Origin: Anaeroplasmataceae bacterium
GTDB lineage: Bacteria > Bacillota_I > Bacilli_A > Acholeplasmatales > Anaeroplasmataceae
Assembly: GCA_020025015.1 (NCBI GenBank)
Contig: JAHHSV010000020.1
Coordinates: 1-25,237 of the forward strand
Reading direction: 5' to 3'
DNA: 25,237 nt
In this document: piece by piece, positions 15,250-22,962 of the stretch
Layout: the number at the start of each line of letters is the position of its first letter
How positions within the stretch are numbered: the first letter of the stretch is position 1
Translations under genes and position numbers: made by a program
The notes under the pieces: generated by a model
Database searches by the model: none
Seen by the model: the letters and a program-made list of their open reading frames with translations, nothing else
Told to the model about the DNA's origin: nothing

Positions 15250-15278
15250 ATTATACCATAGTAGAGGCCAACTTTGAA
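15250..15278 (-). promoter_or_regulatory. Promoter of the ruvA-led operon
   Basis: The minus strand has TTCAAA (15273-15278), a 17-base spacer and an extended -10, TGGTATAAT (TATAAT at 15250-15255), 15 bases before the ruvA ATG. No terminator or strong internal promoter was seen until after deoA, so this may drive eleven genes. Confidence 0.65.
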
Positions 15279-15318
15279 TAAAAAACACCTCTATTTTTTC
15301 TTAAATAGCATTAGAATT

Positions 15319-15921
15319 TTAATCATTTTTTTCTAAAACAACCAAACTAGAATTATCTGAATAAATAAGCTTATAATTATACTTTTTTTTAAGCTCTAAA
15401 AAGGCCTTTAGGCTATAAAAATTAACATGAGTGTTATCTCTTAAATACCACCAATTATCAATGCTTTCCGGAATAAAATTAGTCATAATAATCAATCTTC
15501 CCTTACTATTTAAAAGGCTAGCTAATTTTTCAAATAATTCATTCAAATATAAAATATGCTCTATTACCTCAATTAAAATAATTGTATCGTATTTTTTTGT
15601 AGGTAATTCACTAAAATAATACTTATCATAATAGTCACAGTCAAAGCCATTTTTAACTAAAATATCAGCCAAGGCATGAATCTTTCCACAGCCGAAATCT
15701 AAAGCTAGATTAGGCTTAATGTATTCCTTGATTTTCGAATATACGCCTTCCATATATTCTAAATATGAGCTATCACAAATGTGATTGTCATAGCGTTTTC
15801 TTTCTAAAATCGGCTCTAACGATTCGCCTTTAGTTAAAAAATTGCAGTAATCACAATAATATAACAACTTATCTGAAGCCTTTTTTTCCATCATTTTTTT
15901 GTGACAAATTGGACAAATCAT
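15319..15921 (-). CDS. Class I SAM-dependent methyltransferase with N-terminal zinc ribbon
   Basis: The 200-residue protein begins with a zinc-ribbon-like knuckle pair (CPICHKK and CDYCNF, about residues 3-30) followed by a Rossmann methyltransferase core: SAM loop LDFGCGKIHAL (about 75-85), an acidic YDKYYF after strand 2, and ILIEVIEHI (motif around strand 4). The most similar annotation class is Methyltransf_11/23-type proteins of unspecified substrate. ATG 15921 is chosen because AAGGG lies 9 bases upstream; the two upstream ATGs sit too near or before that site. It is divergent from the coiled-coil gene across about 70 bases. The substrate is unknown. Confidence 0.75.
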   Translation of the reverse strand: MICPICHKKMMEKKASDKLLYYCDYCNFLTKGESLEPILERKRYDNHICDSSYLEYMEGVYSKIKEYIKPNLALDFGCGKIHALADILVKNGFDCDYYDKYYFSELPTKKYDTIILIEVIEHILYLNELFEKLASLLNSKGRLIIMTNFIPESIDNWWYLRDNTHVNFYSLKAFLELKKKYNYKLIYSDNSSLVVLEKND

Positions 15922-15933
15922 AATCAACATCCC

Positions 15934-15962
15934 TTTATAAAACAATAAAAGTATTATATAAT
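15934..15962 (+). promoter_or_regulatory. Promoter of the coiled-coil gene
   Basis: TTTATA (15934-15939), a 17-base spacer and TATAAT (15957-15962) precede AAAGGAG and the ATG at 15992. The -35 is weak (4 of 6 bases). Confidence 0.5.
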
Positions 15963-15991
15963 ATTATCAAAACAAAAGAAAGGAGAAACCT

Positions 15992-18900
15992 ATGTATAAC
16001 AATGAAGCTTTATTAAAATTAAGACGTCAGCTTTTAAAGCTAGTTAATCTTAAGATCAACGGTTCTCCTGTTCTTACTGGTGAAGAGAAAAATCAAATTA
16101 GAAAGCTTTTAGAAGGGTTTTCAAATGAAGTTAATACCCTCCAACAAAATCATGAGCTGTTTAATCAAAAATTTGAAAGCAAGTTTTCTAGCGATACCGA
16201 GCTTTTTTTACAAAACTCTAAGCGCCTTGAAGAGTATCATATTGAATCTATAAAAAATATAACAGAAATTCATGATAAGCAAATTCTTAATAGCAATCAT
16301 AAAATTAATATTTTACAATCGCGTCTAAAAAACAATGTTGTTGAAATAGCTTTAGATTACGAAAACAAGGAAACCTTAATTAGTAAGAGTATCCCCACTA
16401 TCGAAGAGGCACTCGAAGAAAATAAAAAGCATTTTAATTCCTTCTATAATAGCTATCAATTGCACTATGCTGATGTTATCCAAAAAACTAACAAGGCATC
16501 TGATGATTTGATTGAAAGAATCCATTCAGAAAATTCACGTAAAACCATTTTCCTTGATGAGGAGGATGATTTAAAACGCCTAAACATTAATAATCAAATT
16601 AAAACTCTAGAAGCTAAAATTGAAGAGCTAGAATCCGAACTAAAACAGCGTCTAGAGCGTTTAAAAAGCAAAGCTTTAGCCGAATCAGTTGAATTAAATA
16701 AACAAATTAAAATCCTAACTGATAATAAAAATAGAAATTTACAAATTGAAAAGGATAAAAATAAAATCAAAATTAATGATTTAAATACCCAGCTAAGCAA
16801 TCATCAGGCTGAATTTAATAGTAAAACAAAAAAGACTATTAGCTTATTTATTGATAAGCTTGCCGATTTAGATAAAATCGATAGTAAGATTTCTGCTGAA
16901 TATAATAAAAATATTGAAGAGACCAAACGTAACTACTTCTATGATTACTACTCTACTCTATTAGAGTTAAACTCTTACATTAGTGCAGAAAGAAATAACA
17001 CTAAGGTTGAAGCCTTAGCTTTAAAAAGGGCTAATAAAAAACTATATAGGCTAAGAATTAAAAGCTATTACGAAAAGCTAAGGGATTTAAAGCTTGACTA
17101 TGAGATGGAAATAAAGGCCTACCAAGAAAAGTTTAAGCTTGATTCAAAAAAAATCGCATCTGAGCGTGAGCTTGCTGAAATAAACAAAAATCACGAGGTT
17201 GAAATTGCCAACCTAGAATTCAATACTAAAAAGGATAACATTAAAATTCTTTCTAATTTTATTAATAGCCAAGAATATTTACGGAGTATTAAAATTAATG
17301 ATGTTTTCAATAAGGATGCAGCCTATAAGCGAATGCTATCACTTAAAAATGTTGAGCATCTTCAACGTAAAATCGAACATACTACTGCAAAATATAACAT
17401 TAATATCGCTAATATTAAAGCTAAGGTACATACATTAAAAACCGAATTAAACCTACTAAATGATTTAGAGGATCTAAGGCATATTACTAGCGAGGATAAA
17501 TATACTACAACTACAAAGCTAATTAGAATAATTACTATGCTAGACCTTGATAAAAATAAGCTATTAAATGATTTTAATAAGGCTCAAGCAACTCATTATA
17601 TTAATAGAGCTAAGCTAATATCATTAAAGCAAAAGCGTATTAATGATATAAATCTTGAATTCTTGGGAAAATATAAGGATATAAAGGAAAATTATGAAAC
17701 AATCCTATTTCAAATTGATGCTAATAGATACAAGCACAAAATTGATACTCATAATTGGTATAAAAAATATAGCATTCAAAATGAAACCAATCTATTCAGC
17801 AAGAGAAAGTCACTTCTAGACTTAAAGGATGAGCGTAGAATATTTAGATTAAATACTATAAAGTGTGTTGAATCAGGAAAATTATATTCGAATTTATTAA
17901 GTGCTTCTATTTCCTTTGGAAATGATATTTTGGATGTTATAAAAAACAAAATATCTGATTATGATGCTCCTACTACCACTCTCGCTCTTAAGTTTATTGA
18001 CATTATAAGCGATTTTCAACGCGCAACATTCATAGACTTTAATTCTCTTGAAACAAATTTAATCGAAAACAAGATTAACGAAATAACCCAATATAAATAT
18101 AATGACTCTATTCAAGAAATAAAGGAAGACTATAGTAAGCGTAACCAAGACGTTAATAATAATATCAAAAGCCTTCTAGAAACTACTAATAAGTATCGTG
18201 AAACTAGGACAAAATATACAAATCAAATCTATGATTTAGAGCTTAAACTTAAGCGTATAAAGGAAGACCCTTCTTTTTCTCCTTTTTTCAACAAAAGCTA
18301 CTCAAATTTAAAAAGAGCAATTAAGGATTTAAAGATTAAGGTTAAGGAAATTAAAAATAAGCAGGATAAAATTGATAATTATATTTTAATAAATAGAAAT
18401 TACACCTATAGGCTTGAAAAAAAATATCGTGATGACCTAAAGCAAATTGAAAAGCGTAAAAAGCACGACTATAAGAGCTATTACGATCTAATAAACAAAG
18501 CAAATAGAATCAAGGATAATACAGTTAAAAAGATGAATAAGCTTTATAGCCTAACTACTACTATTTCTGGTGAGGTAAGATTTGCAAGCAATTCACAGCG
18601 TGTGTACGAAAATAGTTCTAAATACTTAACAGAAACCTTTGAAAAATATAATCAAATCTTTAACAAGTTCAAAAAAGAAAATGAAAACGAATTTAAACAT
18701 TACTATCATCAAATAATAAACCAATTTAGAATTAGAAATTTAAAATTGAATTATGAGAAAAATAAAAAGTTTAAGTTTTTAAATGATAAGAATCATGATA
18801 AAATAGTTAGACTAAATGATTCTAAGCTAGAGCTTGAATACAAGCTAAAAAATCTAAAGAGCATCTACAATTTAAGGGTTCAAAAGGTTAACGATGAACA

Positions 18901-19375
18901 CAATCGCTATTTAACCGATGAGCAAAATATTTTTAATCAGGTTGAGATAAAATTCCATCAGGAATCCTGGGCTGTTACCAATAATATAAGCTACCTAAGA
19001 AATAAAGCTAATGAATATATTAAATCCTTAGATAAAAAGTATTATTCTAATTACACCGCAATTGAGCTAAAGCACAAGGAAACAATTAAAAAAATAAATC
19101 GTGAGAACTCTATGTATGTAGCAAATAAGGAAAATTACTTATCAACAATTCTTCTTAATGAAAAACGTAACATTTCTGAAATTGAAAGCAATTCAAAGGA
19201 TGAAATTCAAAAAATCGTTTTAAATATGGAAGAAAATAATCATGATAGTCAGGTAATCAAAAGAAAATACAAATCAGAAAAAGTTAGAATCATTACTAAT
19301 AGCACAAACAAATTGCTAGCTAGTAGAATAGAACACAATAAAACCATTAAAAATTTAACGAAAAACAAAAAATAA
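15992..19375 (+). CDS. Large cytoplasmic coiled-coil protein, function unknown
   Basis: The protein has 1127 residues, almost all charged alpha-helix rich in Lys, Glu, Asn and Ile/Leu heptads, with no signal peptide, membrane segment or Walker motif. Long coiled coils span about 1-610 and 700-1127. They are broken by a less charged segment (about 620-690, with SGKLYSNLLSASISFGNDIL and DAPTTTLALKFIDIISDF) that may be a small globular or hinge-like domain. AAAGGAG precedes ATG 15992. SMC/Rad50 proteins are ruled out by the missing ATPase ends. A filament or cytoskeletal scaffold is possible by analogy with long coiled-coil proteins of wall-poor bacteria, but nothing in sequence proves it. It faces ftsZ tail to tail. 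Confidence 0.8.
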   Translation: MYNNEALLKLRRQLLKLVNLKINGSPVLTGEEKNQIRKLLEGFSNEVNTLQQNHELFNQKFESKFSSDTELFLQNSKRLEEYHIESIKNITEIHDKQILNSNHKINILQSRLKNNVVEIALDYENKETLISKSIPTIEEALEENKKHFNSFYNSYQLHYADVIQKTNKASDDLIERIHSENSRKTIFLDEEDDLKRLNINNQIKTLEAKIEELESELKQRLERLKSKALAESVELNKQIKILTDNKNRNLQIEKDKNKIKINDLNTQLSNHQAEFNSKTKKTISLFIDKLADLDKIDSKISAEYNKNIEETKRNYFYDYYSTLLELNSYISAERNNTKVEALALKRANKKLYRLRIKSYYEKLRDLKLDYEMEIKAYQEKFKLDSKKIASERELAEINKNHEVEIANLEFNTKKDNIKILSNFINSQEYLRSIKINDVFNKDAAYKRMLSLKNVEHLQRKIEHTTAKYNINIANIKAKVHTLKTELNLLNDLEDLRHITSEDKYTTTTKLIRIITMLDLDKNKLLNDFNKAQATHYINRAKLISLKQKRINDINLEFLGKYKDIKENYETILFQIDANRYKHKIDTHNWYKKYSIQNETNLFSKRKSLLDLKDERRIFRLNTIKCVESGKLYSNLLSASISFGNDILDVIKNKISDYDAPTTTLALKFIDIISDFQRATFIDFNSLETNLIENKINEITQYKYNDSIQEIKEDYSKRNQDVNNNIKSLLETTNKYRETRTKYTNQIYDLELKLKRIKEDPSFSPFFNKSYSNLKRAIKDLKIKVKEIKNKQDKIDNYILINRNYTYRLEKKYRDDLKQIEKRKKHDYKSYYDLINKANRIKDNTVKKMNKLYSLTTTISGEVRFASNSQRVYENSSKYLTETFEKYNQIFNKFKKENENEFKHYYHQIINQFRIRNLKLNYEKNKKFKFLNDKNHDKIVRLNDSKLELEYKLKNLKSIYNLRVQKVNDEHNRYLTDEQNIFNQVEIKFHQESWAVTNNISYLRNKANEYIKSLDKKYYSNYTAIELKHKETIKKINRENSMYVANKENYLSTILLNEKRNISEIESNSKDEIQKIVLNMEENNHDSQVIKRKYKSEKVRIITNSTNKLLASRIEHNKTIKNLTKNKK

Positions 19376-19400
19376 AAAGCCTAAAACTAACACTAAACTT

Positions 19401-19470
19401 AAAATGGTACCCATAGTTGGACATTAATCACCTTGACAGGGATGTCCTTTCTACGGGTACCATTTTTAAC
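19401..19470. terminator. Long bidirectional terminator between convergent genes
   Basis: Outer arms AAAATGGTACCC (19401-19412) and GGGTACCATTTT (19455-19466) are perfectly complementary. Inside, TAG/CTA and GGACAT/ATGTCC continue the stem to a 17-base loop. On the plus strand TTTTT follows the stem; on the minus strand TTTT follows it. It can end the coiled-coil transcript and block read-through from ftsZ. Its length and layered pairing exceed a simple terminator. Confidence 0.75.
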
Positions 19471-19475
19471 TTGCT

Positions 19476-19500
19476 AAAAATCAGGCTTTTTAACTGATTT
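19476..19500 (-). terminator. ftsZ terminator
   Basis: On the minus strand AAATCAG, a 9-base loop, CTGATTT and a T-run (TTTTT at 19476-19480) form a short terminator whose stem begins at the ftsZ stop codon. Confidence 0.65.
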
Positions 19501-20674
19501 ATTTATGGAATAGCCAGCTAGGAAGCTTCGATTTTTTTTCTTCCTCACTTGAGCCTTTTTTATCCTTCTTTTTCTTTTTTGTATCCTCATTGCTGAATAA
19601 TTCTAGCTTTTCATCATCTTCATCTAAAGTATCATCATTGGCAAAGCTGATATTTTCTTGACTAATGTTTTTAAAGATCTCATCAGCAATGTTTTCAATA
19701 CCATTTTCTCTAGCCTTAAGCTCATAACCAGTAGCAATTACGGTAACAATTAGCTCATCACCTAAATCATTATTGATAGCTGTACCAAAAACAATATTAA
19801 AGTTCTTACCACAATTATTTCTAATTTCATTAACTGCACGCTCAGCCTCAGTTAAAGTCATAGATTCACTACCAGAAATATTAACGATGGCATTAGTTGC
19901 ACCATCAATTGAAACCTCTAATAAATTAGAATGAATTGCTCTACGAGCTGCTTCAATAGCACGATTAGGACCTGTTGCAGTACCAATACCCATTAAGGCA
20001 GTACCTTTATCCTTCATTACTGTTCTAATATCAGCAAAGTCGACATTAATTAAACCTGGTAAGCTAATTAATTCAGCTATACCCTGGACACCTTGACGCA
20101 ATACATTATCCGCTTCACGGAAGGCATCTAGCATTGATGTAGAAACATCAACAATACTACGTAATCTTTCATTTGGAATAACGATTAATGTATCAACATT
20201 AGGCTTAAGCTCTTGTAGACCTTGGATAGCCTTTTGCATACGACCTGGGCCTTCAAATAAAAATGGCTTTGTTACAATACCAACTGTTAAGCAGCCTAAT
20301 TCCTTAGAAACCTCGGCAATAACTGGGGCAGCACCAGTACCAGTTCCACCACCCATACCAGCAGTAATAAAAACCATTTGAGCTCCTCTTATTGCATCCT
20401 TTATTTCCTCTATATTTTCAAGAGCAGCTTGCTTTCCAACCTCTGGTAAGGCACCAGCACCTAAACCATTTGTTGTCTTTTTGCCAATTAAAATACGATT
20501 TTCAGCTCTAGATTCACGTAAATCCTGTGCATCAGTATTAACCGCAATAAATTCTACTCCTCGAACATCATTTTCAATCATTCTATCAATAGCGTTTCCA
20601 CCTGCGCCACCGACACCTATAACACGAATGACTGGTCTTGTATTTATATTAATATCAATATCGTCAAAAATCAT
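19499..20674 (-). CDS. ftsZ: Cell division protein FtsZ
   Basis: FtsZ is the tubulin-like GTPase that forms the division ring. The GTP-binding signature GMGGGTGTGAAPV, the N-terminal RVIGVGGAGGNAI, TKPFLFEGPGR and the T7 loop NVDFADIRTVM are intact. After the globular core comes an acidic then lysine-rich linker (KKKKKDKK) and a C-terminal peptide LPSWLFHK that resembles the conserved tail for partner binding. ATG 20674 is preferred, with GAGGAGTGAG upstream, giving 391 residues. The gene stands alone with its own promoter and terminator; no ftsA or other division gene adjoins it, which is unusual in Firmicutes but seen in reduced lineages. Confidence 0.98.
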   Translation of the reverse strand: MIFDDIDININTRPVIRVIGVGGAGGNAIDRMIENDVRGVEFIAVNTDAQDLRESRAENRILIGKKTTNGLGAGALPEVGKQAALENIEEIKDAIRGAQMVFITAGMGGGTGTGAAPVIAEVSKELGCLTVGIVTKPFLFEGPGRMQKAIQGLQELKPNVDTLIVIPNERLRSIVDVSTSMLDAFREADNVLRQGVQGIAELISLPGLINVDFADIRTVMKDKGTALMGIGTATGPNRAIEAARRAIHSNLLEVSIDGATNAIVNISGSESMTLTEAERAVNEIRNNCGKNFNIVFGTAINNDLGDELIVTVIATGYELKARENGIENIADEIFKNISQENISFANDDTLDEDDEKLELFSNEDTKKKKKDKKGSSEEEKKSKLPSWLFHK

Positions 20675-20708
20675 AAACTCACTCCTCGATAGAAACCTCA
20701 TCTAATAT

Positions 20709-20737
20709 ATTTTAACTTAAATAACAACCTTTTTCAA
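20709..20737 (-). promoter_or_regulatory. ftsZ promoter
   Basis: The minus strand has TTGAAA (20732-20737), a 17-base spacer and TAAAAT (20709-20714), about 35 bases before the preferred ftsZ start. Confidence 0.65.
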
Positions 20738-20787
20738 TATGGGCTAAAGCTTTTCAACACAAAAACTTTTTTCTTCTATTTGCTTAT

Positions 20788-21885
20788 TTATTTACTCTCA
20801 TTTATTAGCTTAGAAGCAATAGAAATTCCGCTATTAAAGGCAAAGGCTAGATTAAAACCGCCACAGACACCATCAACATCTAAAACCTCACCGCCAGCAT
20901 AAATATTAGCGTCCTTAACTAGGCTAAAATCATTATTAACCTCGCATAAATCTATTCCTCCACTGACTACCTGGCAATCCTTAAAATCATAAGGCTTAAG
21001 GATATCTAGCTTAAATTCCTTTAAAAATGAGTAAATATCATCATCTGACTTGCTTTTTAGAAACTCCCATAATTTGGGATTAATCAAAAACTTAAGCTTA
21101 TCTTGCTTCTTTAAATATCTTAATAGCTTATGCCCACATAATTCAGGATACATTTCTATTTCAATTTTAGCTTTTGGGAAATGGTTGTAATAAAAGCTCA
21201 TATTCATAATTACAATTCCGCTAATTCCATCATCCTTAAAAATCATCTCACCCTTTTCCTGGTGATATACATTATTATCAATTACAACCTTAGCTAAAAC
21301 TGGCACACGAACTCCGCTAATTTCTTTATAAGGATGCTTAAGCTTAAAGCCTACTAGGCTTGGCTTTAATTCTGTCATTTTTAAGTTTAAGCTTTCTAAA
21401 TAATCATAAATACCCACTTGCTTTTTATCAATTATTGAGGCAATACTTCCAGATGCTAAAACAACCTTATCAAAAGCCTCACCATTTATTAGATATTTTT
21501 TATCCTTTTTAATTATTTTTTGAACCTCAAAATCATATAAGATGCTATTAGGCTTTTGTTTAGCTAATAAAAAATCAACTACTGTTTTACTGCTATTGCT
21601 AAAAGGGTAACATCTTCCCTCTTCATCACTAGTAATTAAAAAATCATTTTCCTCTAAAAAGTTATCCCAAGCATTATCTTGATAGGAAAAATGATTACTA
21701 TTATGATACATTCGTTCTGATAAATACATATTCGATAAATTACATCTACCATTACCAGATGCTAAAATTTTACTGCCAGCCTTACTATTTCTTTCAAAAA
21801 TTTTATATTCAATATTAGAGTTTAAAGCAAGGTATGCTCCCAACATTAATCCACAAGCTCCAGCTCCTACTATAGCAACCTTCAT
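20788..21885 (-). CDS. BaiN/HI0933-family NAD(P)/FAD-dependent oxidoreductase
   Basis: The 365-residue flavoprotein begins with the dinucleotide fold VAIVGAGACGLMLGAYLA and the family signature KAGSKILASGNGRCNLSN (about 38-55), found in HI0933/YhiN/BaiN proteins. VVLASGS marks the second part of the FAD site, and the C-terminal VSGGIDLCEVN and EVLDVDGVCGGFNLAFAFNSG close it. Members are thought to be cytosolic flavoenzymes; physiological substrates are mostly unknown (BaiN acts on bile-acid intermediates in one clostridium). ATG 21885 has GAGGG 5 bases upstream and is better than the ATG at 21897. It is divergent from the asparaginase gene. Confidence 0.9.
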   Translation of the reverse strand: MKVAIVGAGACGLMLGAYLALNSNIEYKIFERNSKAGSKILASGNGRCNLSNMYLSERMYHNSNHFSYQDNAWDNFLEENDFLITSDEEGRCYPFSNSSKTVVDFLLAKQKPNSILYDFEVQKIIKKDKKYLINGEAFDKVVLASGSIASIIDKKQVGIYDYLESLNLKMTELKPSLVGFKLKHPYKEISGVRVPVLAKVVIDNNVYHQEKGEMIFKDDGISGIVIMNMSFYYNHFPKAKIEIEMYPELCGHKLLRYLKKQDKLKFLINPKLWEFLKSKSDDDIYSFLKEFKLDILKPYDFKDCQVVSGGIDLCEVNNDFSLVKDANIYAGGEVLDVDGVCGGFNLAFAFNSGISIASKLINESK

Positions 21886-21907
21886 AAAATCCCTCATTTC
21901 TTGAATT

Positions 21908-21913
21908 ATTATA
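21908..21913 (-). promoter_or_regulatory. Extended -10 of the flavoprotein gene
   Basis: The minus strand reads TGATATAAT. The TG of the extension lies in the left arm of the palindrome at 21915-21933. Confidence 0.55.
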
Positions 21914-21914
21914 T

Positions 21915-21933
21915 CATATTTTCAGAAAATATG
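21915..21933. promoter_or_regulatory. Palindrome between divergent promoters
   Basis: CATATTTTC-A-GAAAATATG is a perfect 9-base dyad with a 1-base centre. It sits between the flavoprotein -10 (21908-21913) and the asparaginase -10 (21938-21943), so a bound protein could affect both. A nearly identical dyad precedes the ATPase promoter at 245-261. Confidence 0.45.
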
Positions 21934-21937
21934 GTAT

Positions 21938-21943
21938 TATAAT
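21938..21943 (+). promoter_or_regulatory. Likely -10 of the asparaginase operon
   Basis: TATAAT lies 22 bases before the asparaginase ATG; no convincing -35 is seen because the palindrome occupies that place. Confidence 0.5.
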
Positions 21944-21965
21944 CTAGGTGAGCAGGAGGTGAATT

Positions 21966-22961
21966 ATGGCAAAAATTCTAATCATAGCAACTGGTGGTAC
22001 AATTACATCAGTTGAATCAAAAAGTGGCTTAAGGCCTAATGATGGAAACGTTATTTTAAATGCATTAAAAACTATGGATTCTAGTTCTAGCTTTGAAATG
22101 ATAAATTTATTCACCTTAGATAGCAGTAATATTCAACCTGAAGAATGGAAGCTAATTGCTAAAGCTGTCTATGATAATCAAACTATGTATGATGGAATAA
22201 TCATTACTCATGGTACAGATACAATGGCATATTCTTCATCTATGCTATGCTTTATGCTCCAAAATCCTCTAATTCCTATTGTTTTTACAGGATCACAATT
22301 GCCAATTTCTAATGAATTAACTGATGCATTTCAAAATCTTCGTTATTCATTAGCTATGGCCAAAAGTAAAATTAGAGGAATATTTTTAGCATTCAATAGA
22401 AAAATTATGCTTGGATGCCGCGCAGTAAAAGTTAGAACATCTTCCTTTCATGCCTTTGAAAGCATTAATTTACGCTATGTTGCGCAAATAGACTCAAGAG
22501 GATTAACAATTAATCAAAATTTAATACCAAAATTTACCGATTCATCTATTCTTAATACAAGCATTGAGACAAACATTTTCTTGCTAAAGATGACCCCTAC
22601 AACAGATCCCCATATCATTGATTTATTAATAGATTATGGTATCAAGGGTATAGTGATTGAGGCCTATGGAGCAGGTGGAATTTCTTTTATGAGAAGAAAT
22701 TTTGTAGATTCACTACAAAAGGCAATTAATAAAAATGTTCCAATTTGTGTTTGTAGCCAATGCTTATATGAGGAAGCAAATTTTAATATCTATGAAGTTG
22801 GAAAAAAGGTTCTAGATATCGGTGTAATCGAAGCCTTAGATATGACAACTGAAGCTTGCGTTACCAAATTAATGTGGGTTTTAGGCCAAACAAACGATAT
22901 GGCCTTAATCAAAAAATATTTTAAAACTTCTATAATGGGAGAAATAAGGGAGGAAAACTAA
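21966..22961 (+). CDS. ansA: Cytoplasmic type I L-asparaginase
   Basis: The enzyme hydrolyses asparagine to aspartate and ammonia. The 331-residue protein shows the two catalytic threonine motifs, IATGGTI (residues 7-13) and IITHGTDTMAYSSSML (about 79-94), plus VIEAYGAGG and a C-terminal TEACVTKLMW. No signal peptide is present, in keeping with the cytoplasmic AnsA type (high Km in E. coli) rather than the secreted type II. A strong AGGAGG ribosome site lies 7 bases upstream. The lipoprotein endonuclease gene starts 1 base after its stop, so the two are co-transcribed. Confidence 0.94.
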   Translation: MAKILIIATGGTITSVESKSGLRPNDGNVILNALKTMDSSSSFEMINLFTLDSSNIQPEEWKLIAKAVYDNQTMYDGIIITHGTDTMAYSSSMLCFMLQNPLIPIVFTGSQLPISNELTDAFQNLRYSLAMAKSKIRGIFLAFNRKIMLGCRAVKVRTSSFHAFESINLRYVAQIDSRGLTINQNLIPKFTDSSILNTSIETNIFLLKMTPTTDPHIIDLLIDYGIKGIVIEAYGAGGISFMRRNFVDSLQKAINKNVPICVCSQCLYEEANFNIYEVGKKVLDIGVIEALDMTTEACVTKLMWVLGQTNDMALIKKYFKTSIMGEIREEN

Positions 22962-22962
22962 T

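Noticed and set aside
12632..15300. preQ1 riboswitch before the queA/tgt genes
   Set aside because: The genes overlap or abut with no leader, and the ruvA leader is too short and shows no such structure.
15992..19375. SMC or Rad50-like ATPase
   Set aside because: No Walker A, signature or Walker B motif at either end despite the coiled-coil and central interruption.
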